Positions 7,540-16,395 of a stretch of DNA of 24,518 nt are shown one piece after another. The DNA comes from Gammaproteobacteria bacterium (GTDB lineage Bacteria > Pseudomonadota > Gammaproteobacteria > GRL18): NCBI GenBank assembly GCA_028571885.1, contig JAPVVU010000005.1:1-24518 (forward strand). The letters are read 5' to 3'. Both the position numbers and the translations under genes were made by a program. Positions within the stretch are counted from its first letter, which is position 1. Each line of letters begins with the position of its first letter. The notes under the pieces were generated by a model. That model made no database searches. It worked only from the letters and a program-made list of their open reading frames with translations, and was not told the origin of the DNA.

Positions 7540-7876
7540 TTTTTTTCTCTCCTAAGCATTAACCACCCCTTAGTAATCAGTATCTTAAAAACCATAAATT
7601 ACTTTATATCGGTCTATTGTAAAATGAAATACGCACAATAGGTAGTTATATTTCAAGTTTATTAGAATCTATTAATAAAGCAATTTAGTTTATGTGTTTC
7701 AGTTTTTTTAATTATAATTTTCAATAAGTTTAATTTCCAGAACAATGACTTGCTCTAAAATATTAAACAAAATTAAATCTTCTACAATCCTACTTTATTA
7801 TTTTTGACTTATTTCAACATTAAAAACCATCAGGCTTCCTTACTAACCTCTGGCCTTCAATAGTAGTTTTCAAATA
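7540..7876. other. AT-rich intergenic region, nothing recognised
   Basis: These 337 bp between two minus-strand genes are strongly AT-rich, with no open frame, RNA gene, repeat or clear terminator that I can support. The promoter of the 6934-7539 gene probably lies in it. Confidence 0.6.
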
Positions 7877-9007
7877 TCAGGATTCTTCATTTTTATGCTG
7901 CTTTGCTTCTTGCTTCTTCTTAATGATCCTACGTTGTTGTTCAGCAATATTTTTATCCAGCTTATCAGTCACTTTAACCACCTTCCAGGCTTCATTAAAA
8001 CGATTATGGTTCACCAGACGTTTTACAAACTGAGTATTTGCAGCAAGATACTCAGATGTTCTATTTTGTGTTTTATAAACATTTGCCAGTTCTCCCCTGG
8101 CATCAGGCAGCTCGGGTAACTGTTCTATTAATTGCAGGTATTTTGCTTCCGCCTGGTCAAACTCCTGTTCATCAAAGGCCTTACGTGCCGCTTTCAGCAA
8201 TCGCCTCTGTTCCGGGGTATTAATTACAGGTTTAATGGGTGTAAGTTTTTTGCTATTACGCTGATTTTTAGCGGTATTAAATGGTACCAGCATAACCATT
8301 TGGTTTTGTAGTTGTTTTTGTCTCTTTCTTATTTGTTGCTGCAAATTTTTAGTCTGCACTTCATGGCTATCCTTTTTAATAATAGCTGAAGTATTAGAAT
8401 GTGGTGAATCTAGAGACGGAGACTGACTTATTAGCACTTCAAAATTTTCATTAAATCTATTCTCATGTGATTCATCTATCTCAACATTATCTACAATTGT
8501 CACTTCTTTCTGAGTCGTATCAACCGCTTGTGTGATAATAACTTCTGTATTGAGCAATTGTTGAGAAGCTTCATTTTCAATTGAAGGAGTAGCTTCAATA
8601 TCTTCTCGATTAATATCTGTAATAGTTTCAGCAGGATATTTAATAGTGCCATTAGCCACCTGTTGAAAGCTTTCGGCAGCTTTTTCCATAACTTTCTGCT
8701 CTTCAACAGGCAGTGTTTTTCTGTACTGCTTCATACGTTCAGAAAAACCACTTGAGGTACGAGAATTATTTCTATTTTGGTTTTCTGTCGAAATAGCTTT
8801 CGAAGTGCTTAATGTTTCATCCGGCTCCGTGTTTTCAATTGGTTTAGCTTTTAGTGGTTCAATTGACTGTTCAGTTGATGGCTCCTTTATTTGTTCAGTA
8901 GAAATTTCATCTGACCATATTTCATTTCTATTCCAGTAGATATAAATAATAAGTGACAACACAATAATAAGTGTTAAATGACTGAGTATCCAGCGGAAAA
9001 ACTTCAT
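7877..9007 (-). CDS. Membrane-anchored TPR-like protein, function unknown
   Basis: The ATG at 9007 is chosen because it has AGGA six bases upstream and begins directly with the membrane segment, whereas extending upstream would need a TTG start at 9046. The 376-residue product has one N-terminal membrane helix (about 6-25), a long acidic and Ser/Thr/Glu-rich disordered region (30-230), a Gln/Lys-rich stretch, and a helical C-terminal domain (about 268-345) with TPR-like repeats (AARKAFDEQEFDQAEAKYLQ, then ELANVYKTQ). The extreme C-terminus is basic. The topology suggests a bitopic scaffold with its TPR domain in the periplasm or cytoplasm; the orientation is not certain. It follows the ParA-type gene after 62 bp and is probably co-transcribed, so it could be a partner or cargo adaptor of that ATPase. 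No catalytic motif is seen. Confidence 0.75.
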   Translation of the reverse strand: MKFFRWILSHLTLIIVLSLIIYIYWNRNEIWSDEISTEQIKEPSTEQSIEPLKAKPIENTEPDETLSTSKAISTENQNRNNSRTSSGFSERMKQYRKTLPVEEQKVMEKAAESFQQVANGTIKYPAETITDINREDIEATPSIENEASQQLLNTEVIITQAVDTTQKEVTIVDNVEIDESHENRFNENFEVLISQSPSLDSPHSNTSAIIKKDSHEVQTKNLQQQIRKRQKQLQNQMVMLVPFNTAKNQRNSKKLTPIKPVINTPEQRRLLKAARKAFDEQEFDQAEAKYLQLIEQLPELPDARGELANVYKTQNRTSEYLAANTQFVKRLVNHNRFNEAWKVVKVTDKLDKNIAEQQRRIIKKKQEAKQHKNEES

Positions 9008-9069
9008 TTCTGGTCCTACTGATTTTGACACAAGACACCTATACAATTAATTAAGGTTAAAATAGATTT

Positions 9070-9690
9070 CTATCCTGGATATACAAGACTAGCAAACTTA
9101 TTGACTTCGGCCGCTGCTTTTCCTTTTGGCTCAAGCTCAAATACCGCCAAACCTTCACTGAAAGAGCGACGATAGGTTGTTCTTTGATACAAGCGAGTAG
9201 CAATTAAATCAATATGAGGCAGTATCTTTAAAGCATCTTCCGCTTCACCTGTCTCCCGGACGCCTTTATGTGTATCAGCTCGATTAACAAAACCAAGCAT
9301 TTGCGGCATATTTTTTTTACCGCGAATATCCAAAACCATTTGTATAAAACGTTGAGTTGACCAGATATCGGCCTGACTTGGCGGTACAGGTACAATAATA
9401 CGATCGGTCAGAGCAATTGCCCGCTTCATAGAATCCGTGTCAGCCGTACCAATATCAATGAGCACTTCTTCGTCTTGAGCTTTTTCTAACTCATCAATTG
9501 AATTACTAATGGAGATAGCAGGTTCATATTCATCTTCTTCACGGATATCCCCCACATCACTTAAAGTCGCCTGAGGATCAAGGTCAAAAAGCTTCACCTC
9601 ATGATCATTTAATGCCAGCCAAACAGCCAAGTTAAAAGTGACCGTACTTTTTCCCGTACCACCCTTCAGATTACCTACCACTGTGATCAT
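9070..9690 (-). CDS. Orphan ParA/MinD-type ATPase
   Basis: ParA-type ATPases form ATP-dependent dimers that bind DNA non-specifically and position plasmids, chromosomes or protein complexes. The 206-residue protein has the deviant Walker A KGGTGKST (9-16) with its signature lysine, a Walker A' (LFDLDPQATLSD, 34-45) and a Walker B-like VLIDIG (76-81), followed by PVPPSQADIWSTQ (101-113) and the family-typical TTYRRSFSEG (171-180). The small size, without an N-terminal DNA-binding domain, matches orphan chromosomal and type Ib ParAs. There is no parB gene next to it. Instead it lies between a sulfur-globule-like secreted protein and a membrane-anchored TPR-like protein, so a role in locating a complex is more likely than DNA partition. 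The ATG at 9690 has an AGGA site. Confidence 0.9.
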   Translation of the reverse strand: MITVVGNLKGGTGKSTVTFNLAVWLALNDHEVKLFDLDPQATLSDVGDIREEDEYEPAISISNSIDELEKAQDEEVLIDIGTADTDSMKRAIALTDRIIVPVPPSQADIWSTQRFIQMVLDIRGKKNMPQMLGFVNRADTHKGVRETGEAEDALKILPHIDLIATRLYQRTTYRRSFSEGLAVFELEPKGKAAAEVNKFASLVYPG

Positions 9691-9706
9691 TTAAAATTCC
9701 TGTCAA

Positions 9707-9745
9707 TCAAAAAGCCTAACTCCCCCCTTTCGCTGCAGGAGTTAG
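9707..9745 (-). terminator. Probable terminator/attenuator between the sulfur-globule-like gene and parA-like gene
   Basis: An eight-base stem (CTAACTCC at 9716-9723, GGAGTTAG at 9738-9745) lies 17 bp past the stop codon of the 9763-10209 gene. On the minus strand it is followed after two bases by CTTTTTGATT. It may stop most transcripts of the abundant secreted protein and let a fraction continue into the ATPase gene, whose start is about 26 bp further on. Confidence 0.65.
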
Positions 9746-9762
9746 CATTTTTGTTTAATGAT

Positions 9763-10209
9763 TTATTTTGCTGCTGGTGTTACTGCCGGTGCTGGTGCAA
9801 CAGGAGGACGACCATAAGGCGCATAACCATATGGTCTATAACCACCATAATAACCCGGGTTATTCATATAACGCTGATCGCCGTACCCCTGGAAGCGATT
9901 ATCCCAATTATTGTAACCACTGCCGTAACCACGACCCGATGCAGAACCACGAGTATTTACATTACCACGGCCCCGGGCTCTTGTTTTTATGGTGATTTCA
10001 ATATCACCATCCATATCAGCATCACCGGAACCATCACCCCAGCCACTTCCACGACCGCTGCCATAGCCGCTATTATTCCAGTTATTATTACCATAACCAT
10101 TCCAGTTTGTATTACTATTACCATCATTCCAAAAAGCACTGGCTTGCATCGGTATAATGACAGCACCTGCAACAATAGCTGCAGCTAACGCTTTTGATAC
10201 ATATTTCAT
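9763..10209 (-). CDS. Secreted Gly/Asn/Tyr-rich protein, sulfur-globule-protein-like
   Basis: Sulfur globule proteins are small, repetitive, exported proteins that coat sulfur deposits in sulfur-oxidising bacteria. This 148-residue protein has a signal peptide (residues 1-25, ending MQASA before FW), then a low-complexity mature chain: Asn/Gly/Trp-rich (26-60), an acidic patch with alternating residues (GDADMDGDIEITIK), an Arg/Gly segment (TRARGRGNVNTRG), and a Tyr/Gly/Pro-rich end (YYGGYRPYGYAPYG) closing with an Ala/Pro tail. The start is the ATG at 10209, because TGGAGAG sits just upstream of it; a GTG at 10221 would swallow that site. The partial gene at the right edge shares the SAFW processing site and the Tyr/Gly/Ala/Pro ending. 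The assignment rests on composition, export signal and the aprBA context, not on a diagnostic domain. Confidence 0.65.
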   Translation of the reverse strand: MKYVSKALAAAIVAGAVIIPMQASAFWNDGNSNTNWNGYGNNNWNNSGYGSGRGSGWGDGSGDADMDGDIEITIKTRARGRGNVNTRGSASGRGYGSGYNNWDNRFQGYGDQRYMNNPGYYGGYRPYGYAPYGRPPVAPAPAVTPAAK

Positions 10210-10221
10210 AATACTCTCCAC

Positions 10222-10346
10222 TTGATAGTTTATTATCCCTGACTTCTTTTATAAAAGGTGTCGATAAATGATTTGAGATATTATTCACTTACCTAAACCA
10301 TACCTAAACTTAGTCCAAAGCAACTAATCCGGACTAATATCAACAA
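10222..10346. promoter_or_regulatory. Region between RND operon and sulfur-globule-like gene
   Basis: This 125-bp gap should hold the promoter of the sulfur-globule-like gene. It contains a 12-bp palindrome (CTTTTATAAAAG, 10246-10257), a direct repeat TACCTAAAC (two copies, about 10290-10310), and an inverted repeat TAGTCC/GGACTA (10311-10316 and 10331-10336) that could form a weak hairpin past the RND stop codon. No T-run follows that hairpin, so I do not call it a terminator. Confidence 0.35.
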
Positions 10347-13300
10347 CTATTTTCCTCCTAAATCACCTTTTAACTGTATACCTCGACGCCCTTTCTTTTT
10401 GACTGCTTTCTTTGTAGTACTAAGGGGCTTTTTCTCCATAGTGGATGACTTTTTGCTACTCGCAGCCTTCTTTTTTGCAACAGCTTTTTTAATCACAGGT
10501 TTTTTAACCACAGTTTTTTTCTTAACTGTGGTTTTTTCTGCTGCTGCAGTGACATCAGATTTAGGAGCAGGAGCAGGAGCTGGCACTTCTGATTTTATTT
10601 CAGCAGATGCAACCTCTTTTTTTACAGCAACTGTTTCCTGTTCTTTTTTATCCGTTGATTCATCAGCCACAGCCGCTGTATTTTGAGTACTTTTTACTTT
10701 CGTTTCTTTTCGTGGGACAGAAGCTGTTACAGTTGCCGGGGTAGTTGATGTCTCTGCCTCAGGCACATCACGTTGTACCACAGAAGGTTTAGCCATTGGT
10801 TTGGCAGTTGCAGATGCCGGCTTTGATCTTCTTTTGAAAGCAAGTGTATAAAGCCCTTGAAGACTCCACCAAACAACCTGAACAATAGTAACTATAATCG
10901 TATAAGTGCTGAATAAGACCTTCCCGATAACACTACCATCTGAAGGCTTTTTATTTTTTGATTTATTTTTAAGATCCAGGCAGACCTTATAATCAGGATG
11001 GTCTTCTTTCATATTTTCACAAAAAGCAGCACGCCCGCTATAACAACCAAGAGGAATGACAATTAATGTTAAAATGGTTGATACCAATGTACCATACATC
11101 AATGAAATAGCCATACCCTGAAAAATCGGATCAAATAGAATTGCCATTGAACCAACGATAAGTGCTAAAGCTGTAATGATAATAGGTCGCGTTCGAGTGA
11201 TACAGGCCATAATAATGGCTTCTTTGATTTCAACACCCCGACTAATTTCCTGACGCGAATAATCCACAAGCAAAATGGAGTTACGTACAATAATTCCAGC
11301 CAGTGCAATAAAACCAATCATTGAGGTTGCAGTAAATTCTGCCCCCATAATGGCATGGCCTGGAATAATACCAACCAGCGTTAAAGGGATCGGTGAAATA
11401 ATAACAGCTGGTAGGGTAAAATTACCAAATTCCCAGACAACCAGCATATAGATCAGAATAATAGCTGCAGCAAAAGCCAATCCCATATCACGGAAAGTTT
11501 CGTAGGTAACTGTCCATTCCCCCGTCCACTCAAAACCTGACTCCCTGTGCATATCAGATGAACTTGGAGGTCCTATCCATGTACCTGCTATCACCTCTCC
11601 ACGTGGTCCACGATTTTCTTCCAGGTCAAGCATGTCCCATACATCAAACATACCATAAATAGGTGCGGCAAATTTACCGACAACCTCACCAATAACATAT
11701 TCAACATCTCTTAAGTCTTTATGATAGATAACGGCTTCTTTATAACCTTTACTAAAGACACCCAGTTCTGCCAGAGGTACACTGCTGCCCTGCATGGTAG
11801 GAACAGGCAGCTGACTTAGGTAATTAAAGTTTGCACGGATATCCAGAGGAATTTGTAAAACAATCATGGTTGCTTCTAAAATTGAACCATCTTTAATATC
11901 ACCCAGAACAAAACCGCCCATAGCCATTTCTAATGTTTTGTTAATTGCATCAACACTGACACCCACACGAATAGCTTTCTCACGATTAACTTTAAAATTC
12001 CAGATTGTATACGGTTTCTGCATGTAGTTATCAACATCAGCAATGGAGTCTGATTTTTCAAACAATTCAGTTAATTTCATTGCCACTGCGTGACGTTCAT
12101 GAGCTGTTGGACCATAAACTTCAGCCACCATAGACTGCAGCACAGGAGGACCCGGCGGCATTTCAACAATCTGAATTTTTGGTCTGTCCAGTTTTGTATA
12201 AACACCTGCTTTTACTTGCTTAGTAATAAACTCAGTCAATGTTGTTCTTACTTCCTGAGCTATCTGATGACTGGTTCTATCACGCTCTTTCTTATGCAGC
12301 AGCTGGACATTTAAATCGGCCTGCCAGGGCTGCTGACGCAGGTAGTAATGACGCACAAGACCATTAAAATCGTAAGGTGCGGCGGTACCAACGTAAGATT
12401 GAATTGCCGTCACTTCTGGAATCTGTCTGACTTGTTCAGCCAGCTGACGAGTCAGATTAGCGGTTATTGGTAAGGCAGTCCCGGCAGGAAAATTAATCAC
12501 TACATTAAACACTGACTTATTATCAAGAGGCATCATTTTCACTTTTACAGCTTTGAAATAAAACAAACTGCAAGCGATAAAGAAAATAGCAAATAAGCCA
12601 ATCAAAAACCCATAACCAGCGCCCTTGCTATTAATAAGAGGATTGAGAATACTACGATAAAAACCATCAAGACGTTTCACAGTTTTATGTTCGGCTTCTT
12701 CCATTTTATGTAAAGAATCCATAGCGGGTTTAAATCGAATTGCCAGAAAAGGCGTAAAGACAAATGCAGCAAACAAAGAATACATCATAGCGACAGAACC
12801 AAGCGCCGGGATAGGTTCCATATACGGCCCCATCATTCCTCTCACCATACCCATAGGTAATAAGGCAGCAATTACAGTAAATGTTGCAAGTATAGTTGGA
12901 TTACCCACTTCCCTTACAGCATCAATCGAAGTACTATCAGAAATTTCACCGTCCATAGCCCAGCGACGATACATATTTTCAACCACAACAATGGCATCAT
13001 CAACCAGAATACCAATGGAGAAAATGAGTGCAAATAAACTCACCCGGTCAATGGTGTAGCCCATAATCAGAGCAAAGAAGGTGGTCACAAGAATAACATT
13101 TGGAATAACAATGAAACAAACCAGCGCAGCACGCCAGTTGAGGAACCAGAAAATAAGTATTGATACGGCAATTGTGACCAGTGCCAGTTTGAACATCAGT
13201 CCATTGACTTTATCTTGCGCCGATTTACCATAGTTTCGTGTTACGCTGACTTCAACATTACTTGGTATCAAGCGACCTTTCATGGCTTCAACGCGCTCAA

Positions 13301-14267
13301 GAATTTCATGAACAACAGTGACTCCATTGGTACCACTTTTTTTAGCGATAGCCAATGTGACTGCAGGAAAACCATTTGCCGCCTTAGTTTCTGTCGTGGC
13401 CGGGCCGGTGTAGAAATTGACAAATCGATGAGCTTCACCGGGACCATGTATCACCTCGGCAACATCTCTCACATAAACAGGGTTACCATCGTGCATGGCA
13501 ACAATCAGACGCTCTATATCTTCAGCATTGCGTAAAAAAGCCCCGGTATAAAGATTAAAGCTATTTTCACCCGATTCAATATTACCAACAGTTTTCTCAC
13601 TATTGGCCGTCATAATGGTGCCGGCAATTTGTTCCAGGGTAATACCATATCCGGCTAAACGCTCTGGCTTAACTTCAATTCGCAATTGTTCCTGACGCCC
13701 GCTGATGACAAAACTTTTGCTGGTTTCAGGAATTTCTTTTAATTCCTGCATAACATCCAGTGCAATCAATCTTAAAGCCGCATCATCAAGACTATCAGAC
13801 CATAGAGTTAAAGCAACAAGCGGCACATCGTCAACCCCCTTTGGCTTGACCAGCGGTGGAGAAACGCCTGGTGGAATTATATCCATATTGGACTGTAATT
13901 TATCATACAATTTTACCAGTGACGGCCCCATCTCCTCGCCCACTTCAAATTGTACTGTGACCATGGCCTGATCCCGCTGAGAAGCAGAATAGACATGATC
14001 AACCCCGGGAATTTCACTCATGATTCGTTCTAAAGGATCCGCAACCAGAGAAGCAACCTGCTCTGTTGAGGCCCCCGGATAACTGACAAAAATATCAACC
14101 ATTGGTACTGATATTTGAGGATCTTCCTGCCTTGGCGTCATCATAAAACCCGCAAGACCAATAGCAAACGTTGCAATTAGAAGTAATAGAGTTAAAGGCG
14201 AATGCATAAAAGTTTGAGTCAAATTTCCAGCCAGACCCAGATCATGCTTATTTTTTGTGTTATCCAT
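10347..14267 (-). CDS. RND efflux permease with unusual C-terminal extension
   Basis: This is the inner-membrane proton/substrate antiporter of a tripartite RND pump. The 1306-residue protein has the standard plan over about 1-1072: TM1 at 25-44, a first periplasmic loop (YPGASTEQVASLVADPLE, 63-80), TM4 with the proton-relay pair D423-D424 in GILVDDAIVVVENMYRRW, a second periplasmic loop, and TM7-12. Typical permeases end near residue 1030-1070. Here about 230 residues follow: a linker with three cysteines (CYSGRAAFC...KVC), a further hydrophobic segment (about 1113-1144, VIGKVLFSTY...TLAF), and a disordered Ala/Lys/Pro/Thr-rich tail that becomes strongly basic (KKTVVKKPVIKKAVAKKK). The adaptor gene lies 133 bp upstream. 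No outer-membrane factor is next to it. The substrate is not predictable. Confidence 0.92.
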   Translation of the reverse strand: MDNTKNKHDLGLAGNLTQTFMHSPLTLLLLIATFAIGLAGFMMTPRQEDPQISVPMVDIFVSYPGASTEQVASLVADPLERIMSEIPGVDHVYSASQRDQAMVTVQFEVGEEMGPSLVKLYDKLQSNMDIIPPGVSPPLVKPKGVDDVPLVALTLWSDSLDDAALRLIALDVMQELKEIPETSKSFVISGRQEQLRIEVKPERLAGYGITLEQIAGTIMTANSEKTVGNIESGENSFNLYTGAFLRNAEDIERLIVAMHDGNPVYVRDVAEVIHGPGEAHRFVNFYTGPATTETKAANGFPAVTLAIAKKSGTNGVTVVHEILERVEAMKGRLIPSNVEVSVTRNYGKSAQDKVNGLMFKLALVTIAVSILIFWFLNWRAALVCFIVIPNVILVTTFFALIMGYTIDRVSLFALIFSIGILVDDAIVVVENMYRRWAMDGEISDSTSIDAVREVGNPTILATFTVIAALLPMGMVRGMMGPYMEPIPALGSVAMMYSLFAAFVFTPFLAIRFKPAMDSLHKMEEAEHKTVKRLDGFYRSILNPLINSKGAGYGFLIGLFAIFFIACSLFYFKAVKVKMMPLDNKSVFNVVINFPAGTALPITANLTRQLAEQVRQIPEVTAIQSYVGTAAPYDFNGLVRHYYLRQQPWQADLNVQLLHKKERDRTSHQIAQEVRTTLTEFITKQVKAGVYTKLDRPKIQIVEMPPGPPVLQSMVAEVYGPTAHERHAVAMKLTELFEKSDSIADVDNYMQKPYTIWNFKVNREKAIRVGVSVDAINKTLEMAMGGFVLGDIKDGSILEATMIVLQIPLDIRANFNYLSQLPVPTMQGSSVPLAELGVFSKGYKEAVIYHKDLRDVEYVIGEVVGKFAAPIYGMFDVWDMLDLEENRGPRGEVIAGTWIGPPSSSDMHRESGFEWTGEWTVTYETFRDMGLAFAAAIILIYMLVVWEFGNFTLPAVIISPIPLTLVGIIPGHAIMGAEFTATSMIGFIALAGIIVRNSILLVDYSRQEISRGVEIKEAIIMACITRTRPIIITALALIVGSMAILFDPIFQGMAISLMYGTLVSTILTLIVIPLGCYSGRAAFCENMKEDHPDYKVCLDLKNKSKNKKPSDGSVIGKVLFSTYTIIVTIVQVVWWSLQGLYTLAFKRRSKPASATAKPMAKPSVVQRDVPEAETSTTPATVTASVPRKETKVKSTQNTAAVADESTDKKEQETVAVKKEVASAEIKSEVPAPAPAPKSDVTAAAEKTTVKKKTVVKKPVIKKAVAKKKAASSKKSSTMEKKPLSTTKKAVKKKGRRGIQLKGDLGGK

Positions 14268-14379
14268 ATGATTAAACTTACTCGTGCTTATTTATTATTA
14301 CTCTGCTCAATTGGTAGTTAACTCACACTTAACGATATAACGCCCTTTTCAATTTGAGCAGTAAAATGATGCGTTTGCT

Positions 14380-14410
14380 GATAAAGTACCTCAGAATGTA
14401 TTACTTTATC
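14380..14410 (-). other. Intercistronic hairpin between adaptor and RND permease genes
   Basis: GATAAAGTA (14380-14388) and TACTTTATC (14402-14410) form a perfect nine-base stem with a 13-base loop that overlaps the adaptor's stop codon. Three more pairs can form beyond one mismatch. No T-run follows on the minus strand, so a role in RNA stability or processing between the two cistrons is more likely than termination. Confidence 0.45.
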
Positions 14411-15537
14411 GGCAGACCCGGCCTCCAGTTCTGAGGTGGGTGATCAACAATTTTATCACCGGGTTTCAAGCCGGAAAGAACAGTATATGATTTACCACCA
14501 TTTACCTTTTTACCCAGTCGAATGACATGCAGTTCAGCAATATTCTGATCGTTCATCACCAGTACACTGGGCAAACTCCCCATGTGTTTCAGAATACTTG
14601 TTCGAGGAATAATAATTGAGGTGCCTGGCTTAGAACTTTTGACGGGTATTGCAACTTCAGCGTACATTCCAGGCACACCATTTGTACCAATGGGTAAATC
14701 AAATTTCACAGTCACTGTATGCTTGCTTTTATCTGCCAGAGGATAAATTTGAGCCACTTTAGCGGGAATCATCATACCGCTGACATCCAGATATGCTCTC
14801 ACTGTGTCTCCCACTTTTAGAGAACGTACTAATCTTACCGGCACTTCTGTGCGAATTCGGATGTAATCTGTATTGGCATAAGAAATTAGAGGCATGCCTG
14901 GCTGAACCGTATCACCCACTTCAATCAGCTTTTTAATAATCATACCTTTGAAAGGTGCAATTGAGCGGGTGTCTCGAATACTAGCATCAATTTCATTTAT
15001 AGCCTCACGAGCACTTCTTACACTGGACTGAGCCTGATTAACAGTTGCACCCTGATTGTATAGATCAGCCTGACGCTGCACATCCTTATCACCATAGCCC
15101 ATTGAATCGCCGATCTGTTTAGTAAACATCTGATCAAACATACCTGGAAGTCCCATACCAGGCATCTGGGTCGCATTTTCAGTTTTAGGGGACCAGAGTT
15201 CACGATTGTATTGAACCTGGGCATTTTGTAAGGATGCAACAGCCTGCTCATATCGGGCAATAGCCGATTTACGTTTTGCTAATAAGCTCTCATCACTGAT
15301 ACTCACTAACAGAGCACCCGCTTCAAAGGAGTCACCTTCATTACCTGCTAAATATTCTACTCGCCCCGGCATTTGCGCCGACAACGTCACTTCTTTATAG
15401 GGGATAACACTACCACCAAGAAAAACTTGATCTAAATCTTTGTGAGCCCCAACTTCAATAATTTCGCTGGAAAAGACTTCCCCGCCCAATAGTAGTCCAA
15501 TACTTAGAACAAAAGTGCCGCTTAAGCGCCTAAACAT
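14401..15537 (-). CDS. RND efflux periplasmic adaptor (membrane fusion protein)
   Basis: This HlyD-like adaptor links the RND permease to an outer-membrane channel. The 378-residue protein begins with a signal peptide (hydrophobic core about 8-20, cleavage near FSS at 22-24). A barrel-sandwich/lipoyl half follows (VTLSAQMPGRVEYLAGNEGD, about 50-69), then a helical hairpin interrupted by a Met/Gly-rich insert (QMPGMGLPGMFDQMF), the second lipoyl half (IAPFKGMIIKKLIEVGDTVQ), and beta-barrel and membrane-proximal domains to the C-terminus. No lipobox cysteine is present after the signal sequence, so the protein is probably not a lipoprotein. It is the first gene of the pair with the permease. 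Confidence 0.9.
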   Translation of the reverse strand: MFRRLSGTFVLSIGLLLGGEVFSSEIIEVGAHKDLDQVFLGGSVIPYKEVTLSAQMPGRVEYLAGNEGDSFEAGALLVSISDESLLAKRKSAIARYEQAVASLQNAQVQYNRELWSPKTENATQMPGMGLPGMFDQMFTKQIGDSMGYGDKDVQRQADLYNQGATVNQAQSSVRSAREAINEIDASIRDTRSIAPFKGMIIKKLIEVGDTVQPGMPLISYANTDYIRIRTEVPVRLVRSLKVGDTVRAYLDVSGMMIPAKVAQIYPLADKSKHTVTVKFDLPIGTNGVPGMYAEVAIPVKSSKPGTSIIIPRTSILKHMGSLPSVLVMNDQNIAELHVIRLGKKVNGGKSYTVLSGLKPGDKIVDHPPQNWRPGLPIK

Positions 15538-16234
15538 TATTTAATACCTTTCTAAATTTGTATTTGTAATTTGATTTAACTTTTTTGATTTATCTTTATA
15601 GTTATTGGTTTTAATTGCCCTAACTAGCTGATAAGGCAATAAACGCATCATGTCACGATAAATAGCTTAAATAAAAATAATATCTTCATTTATTATAAAT
15701 AATAGAATTACTGTAAAAACAGATGATTATAATATAAAAAGTAGCTTAAATCTGAAATTTTTTATACCACCGGCTAACATTCTATACACATCAGCCCATT
15801 GCCGCGACATTTTTCTTCACTCGCGATAAACAGGATAAAAACAGAAAGGAGATCTCTTCTACCAATCTATTAAATTTATTATCTTTTTAAAGTTATTACA
15901 AGACACTTTTTATTATTTTCATTATTAGTGTTTGGAACCCCTCATACAAAATCAATTAAGGCCATTAAAATTAGCGGTATCAGCACACCAATTAACAATT
16001 GTATTATATAATAATATTCTTATTTTTATGAAACAAAAATCCCTTTGTTTCCCAACATTGTGGGTATATATTAATAAGTTATTATAATAGATAATATTAG
16101 GGCTTACCCTCAAAATAGAGAATAGATAAATATTTTAAAATATCAATACCGTAATTCATTCTATTTAACTGCTTTTTAGGCAACAGAATGATACTTTTGC
16201 GCTATTATTAACAAAACGTATTCATAGAAATATA
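15538..16234. other. AT-rich divergent intergenic region, no gene recognised
   Basis: Almost 700 bp lie between the start of the minus-strand adaptor gene and MITE copy 2. The stretch is highly AT-rich with many stops in all frames. It must contain the adaptor/permease promoter, but I cannot point to a convincing box, RNA gene or regulator-binding repeat. Bases 15780-15870 are locally less AT-rich, which may mark the remnant of something lost. Confidence 0.5.
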
Positions 16235-16395
16235 GTAACTATTCAGCGTATTATTTATAAAAAGCCTGTGGTTGCTTATTTTTCTGACTTTGATTGTCTG
16301 AACGAAGTCGCTTCTCATAACAGAAAGCAAAGTCAGAAAAATGAGTGGCCATAGGCTTAACACGGGTAGTTAATAAATACATGCTGAATAGTTAC
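16235..16395. mobile_element. MITE copy 2 (161 bp, with 8-bp target duplication)
   Basis: The element starts GTAACTATTCAGC (16235-16247) and ends GCTGAATAGTTAC (16383-16395), perfect 13-bp terminal inverted repeats. It is flanked by an exact 8-bp duplication, GAAATATA, at 16227-16234 and 16396-16403. The internal palindrome CTTATTTTTCTGACTTTG (16275-16292) pairs with CAAAGTCAGAAAAATGAG (16328-16345), and the pairing extends imperfectly outward to GCCT/AGGC. There is no coding capacity. It lies 31 bp upstream of the tautomerase start codon, so it may supply or disturb that gene's promoter. Confidence 0.95.

Noticed and set aside
9008..9046. TTG start giving 13 more residues to the TPR-like protein
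   Set aside because: The ATG at 9007 has an AGGA site and starts the membrane anchor directly. The TTG has no good site.
9070..9690. Plasmid partition locus
   Set aside because: There is a ParA-type ATPase but no ParB, no centromere-like repeats and no replication gene, and the neighbours are chromosomal housekeeping and envelope genes.
9751..10188. Plus-strand open frames opposite the sulfur-globule-like gene
   Set aside because: They arise from the biased composition of the real gene on the other strand and have no start signal.
10347..11052. A separate histone-like or DNA-binding gene fused by error to the RND permease
   Set aside because: The frame is continuous and has no internal ribosome binding site or suitable start before the lysine-rich part, so I treat it as one protein. 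A sequencing error cannot be excluded.
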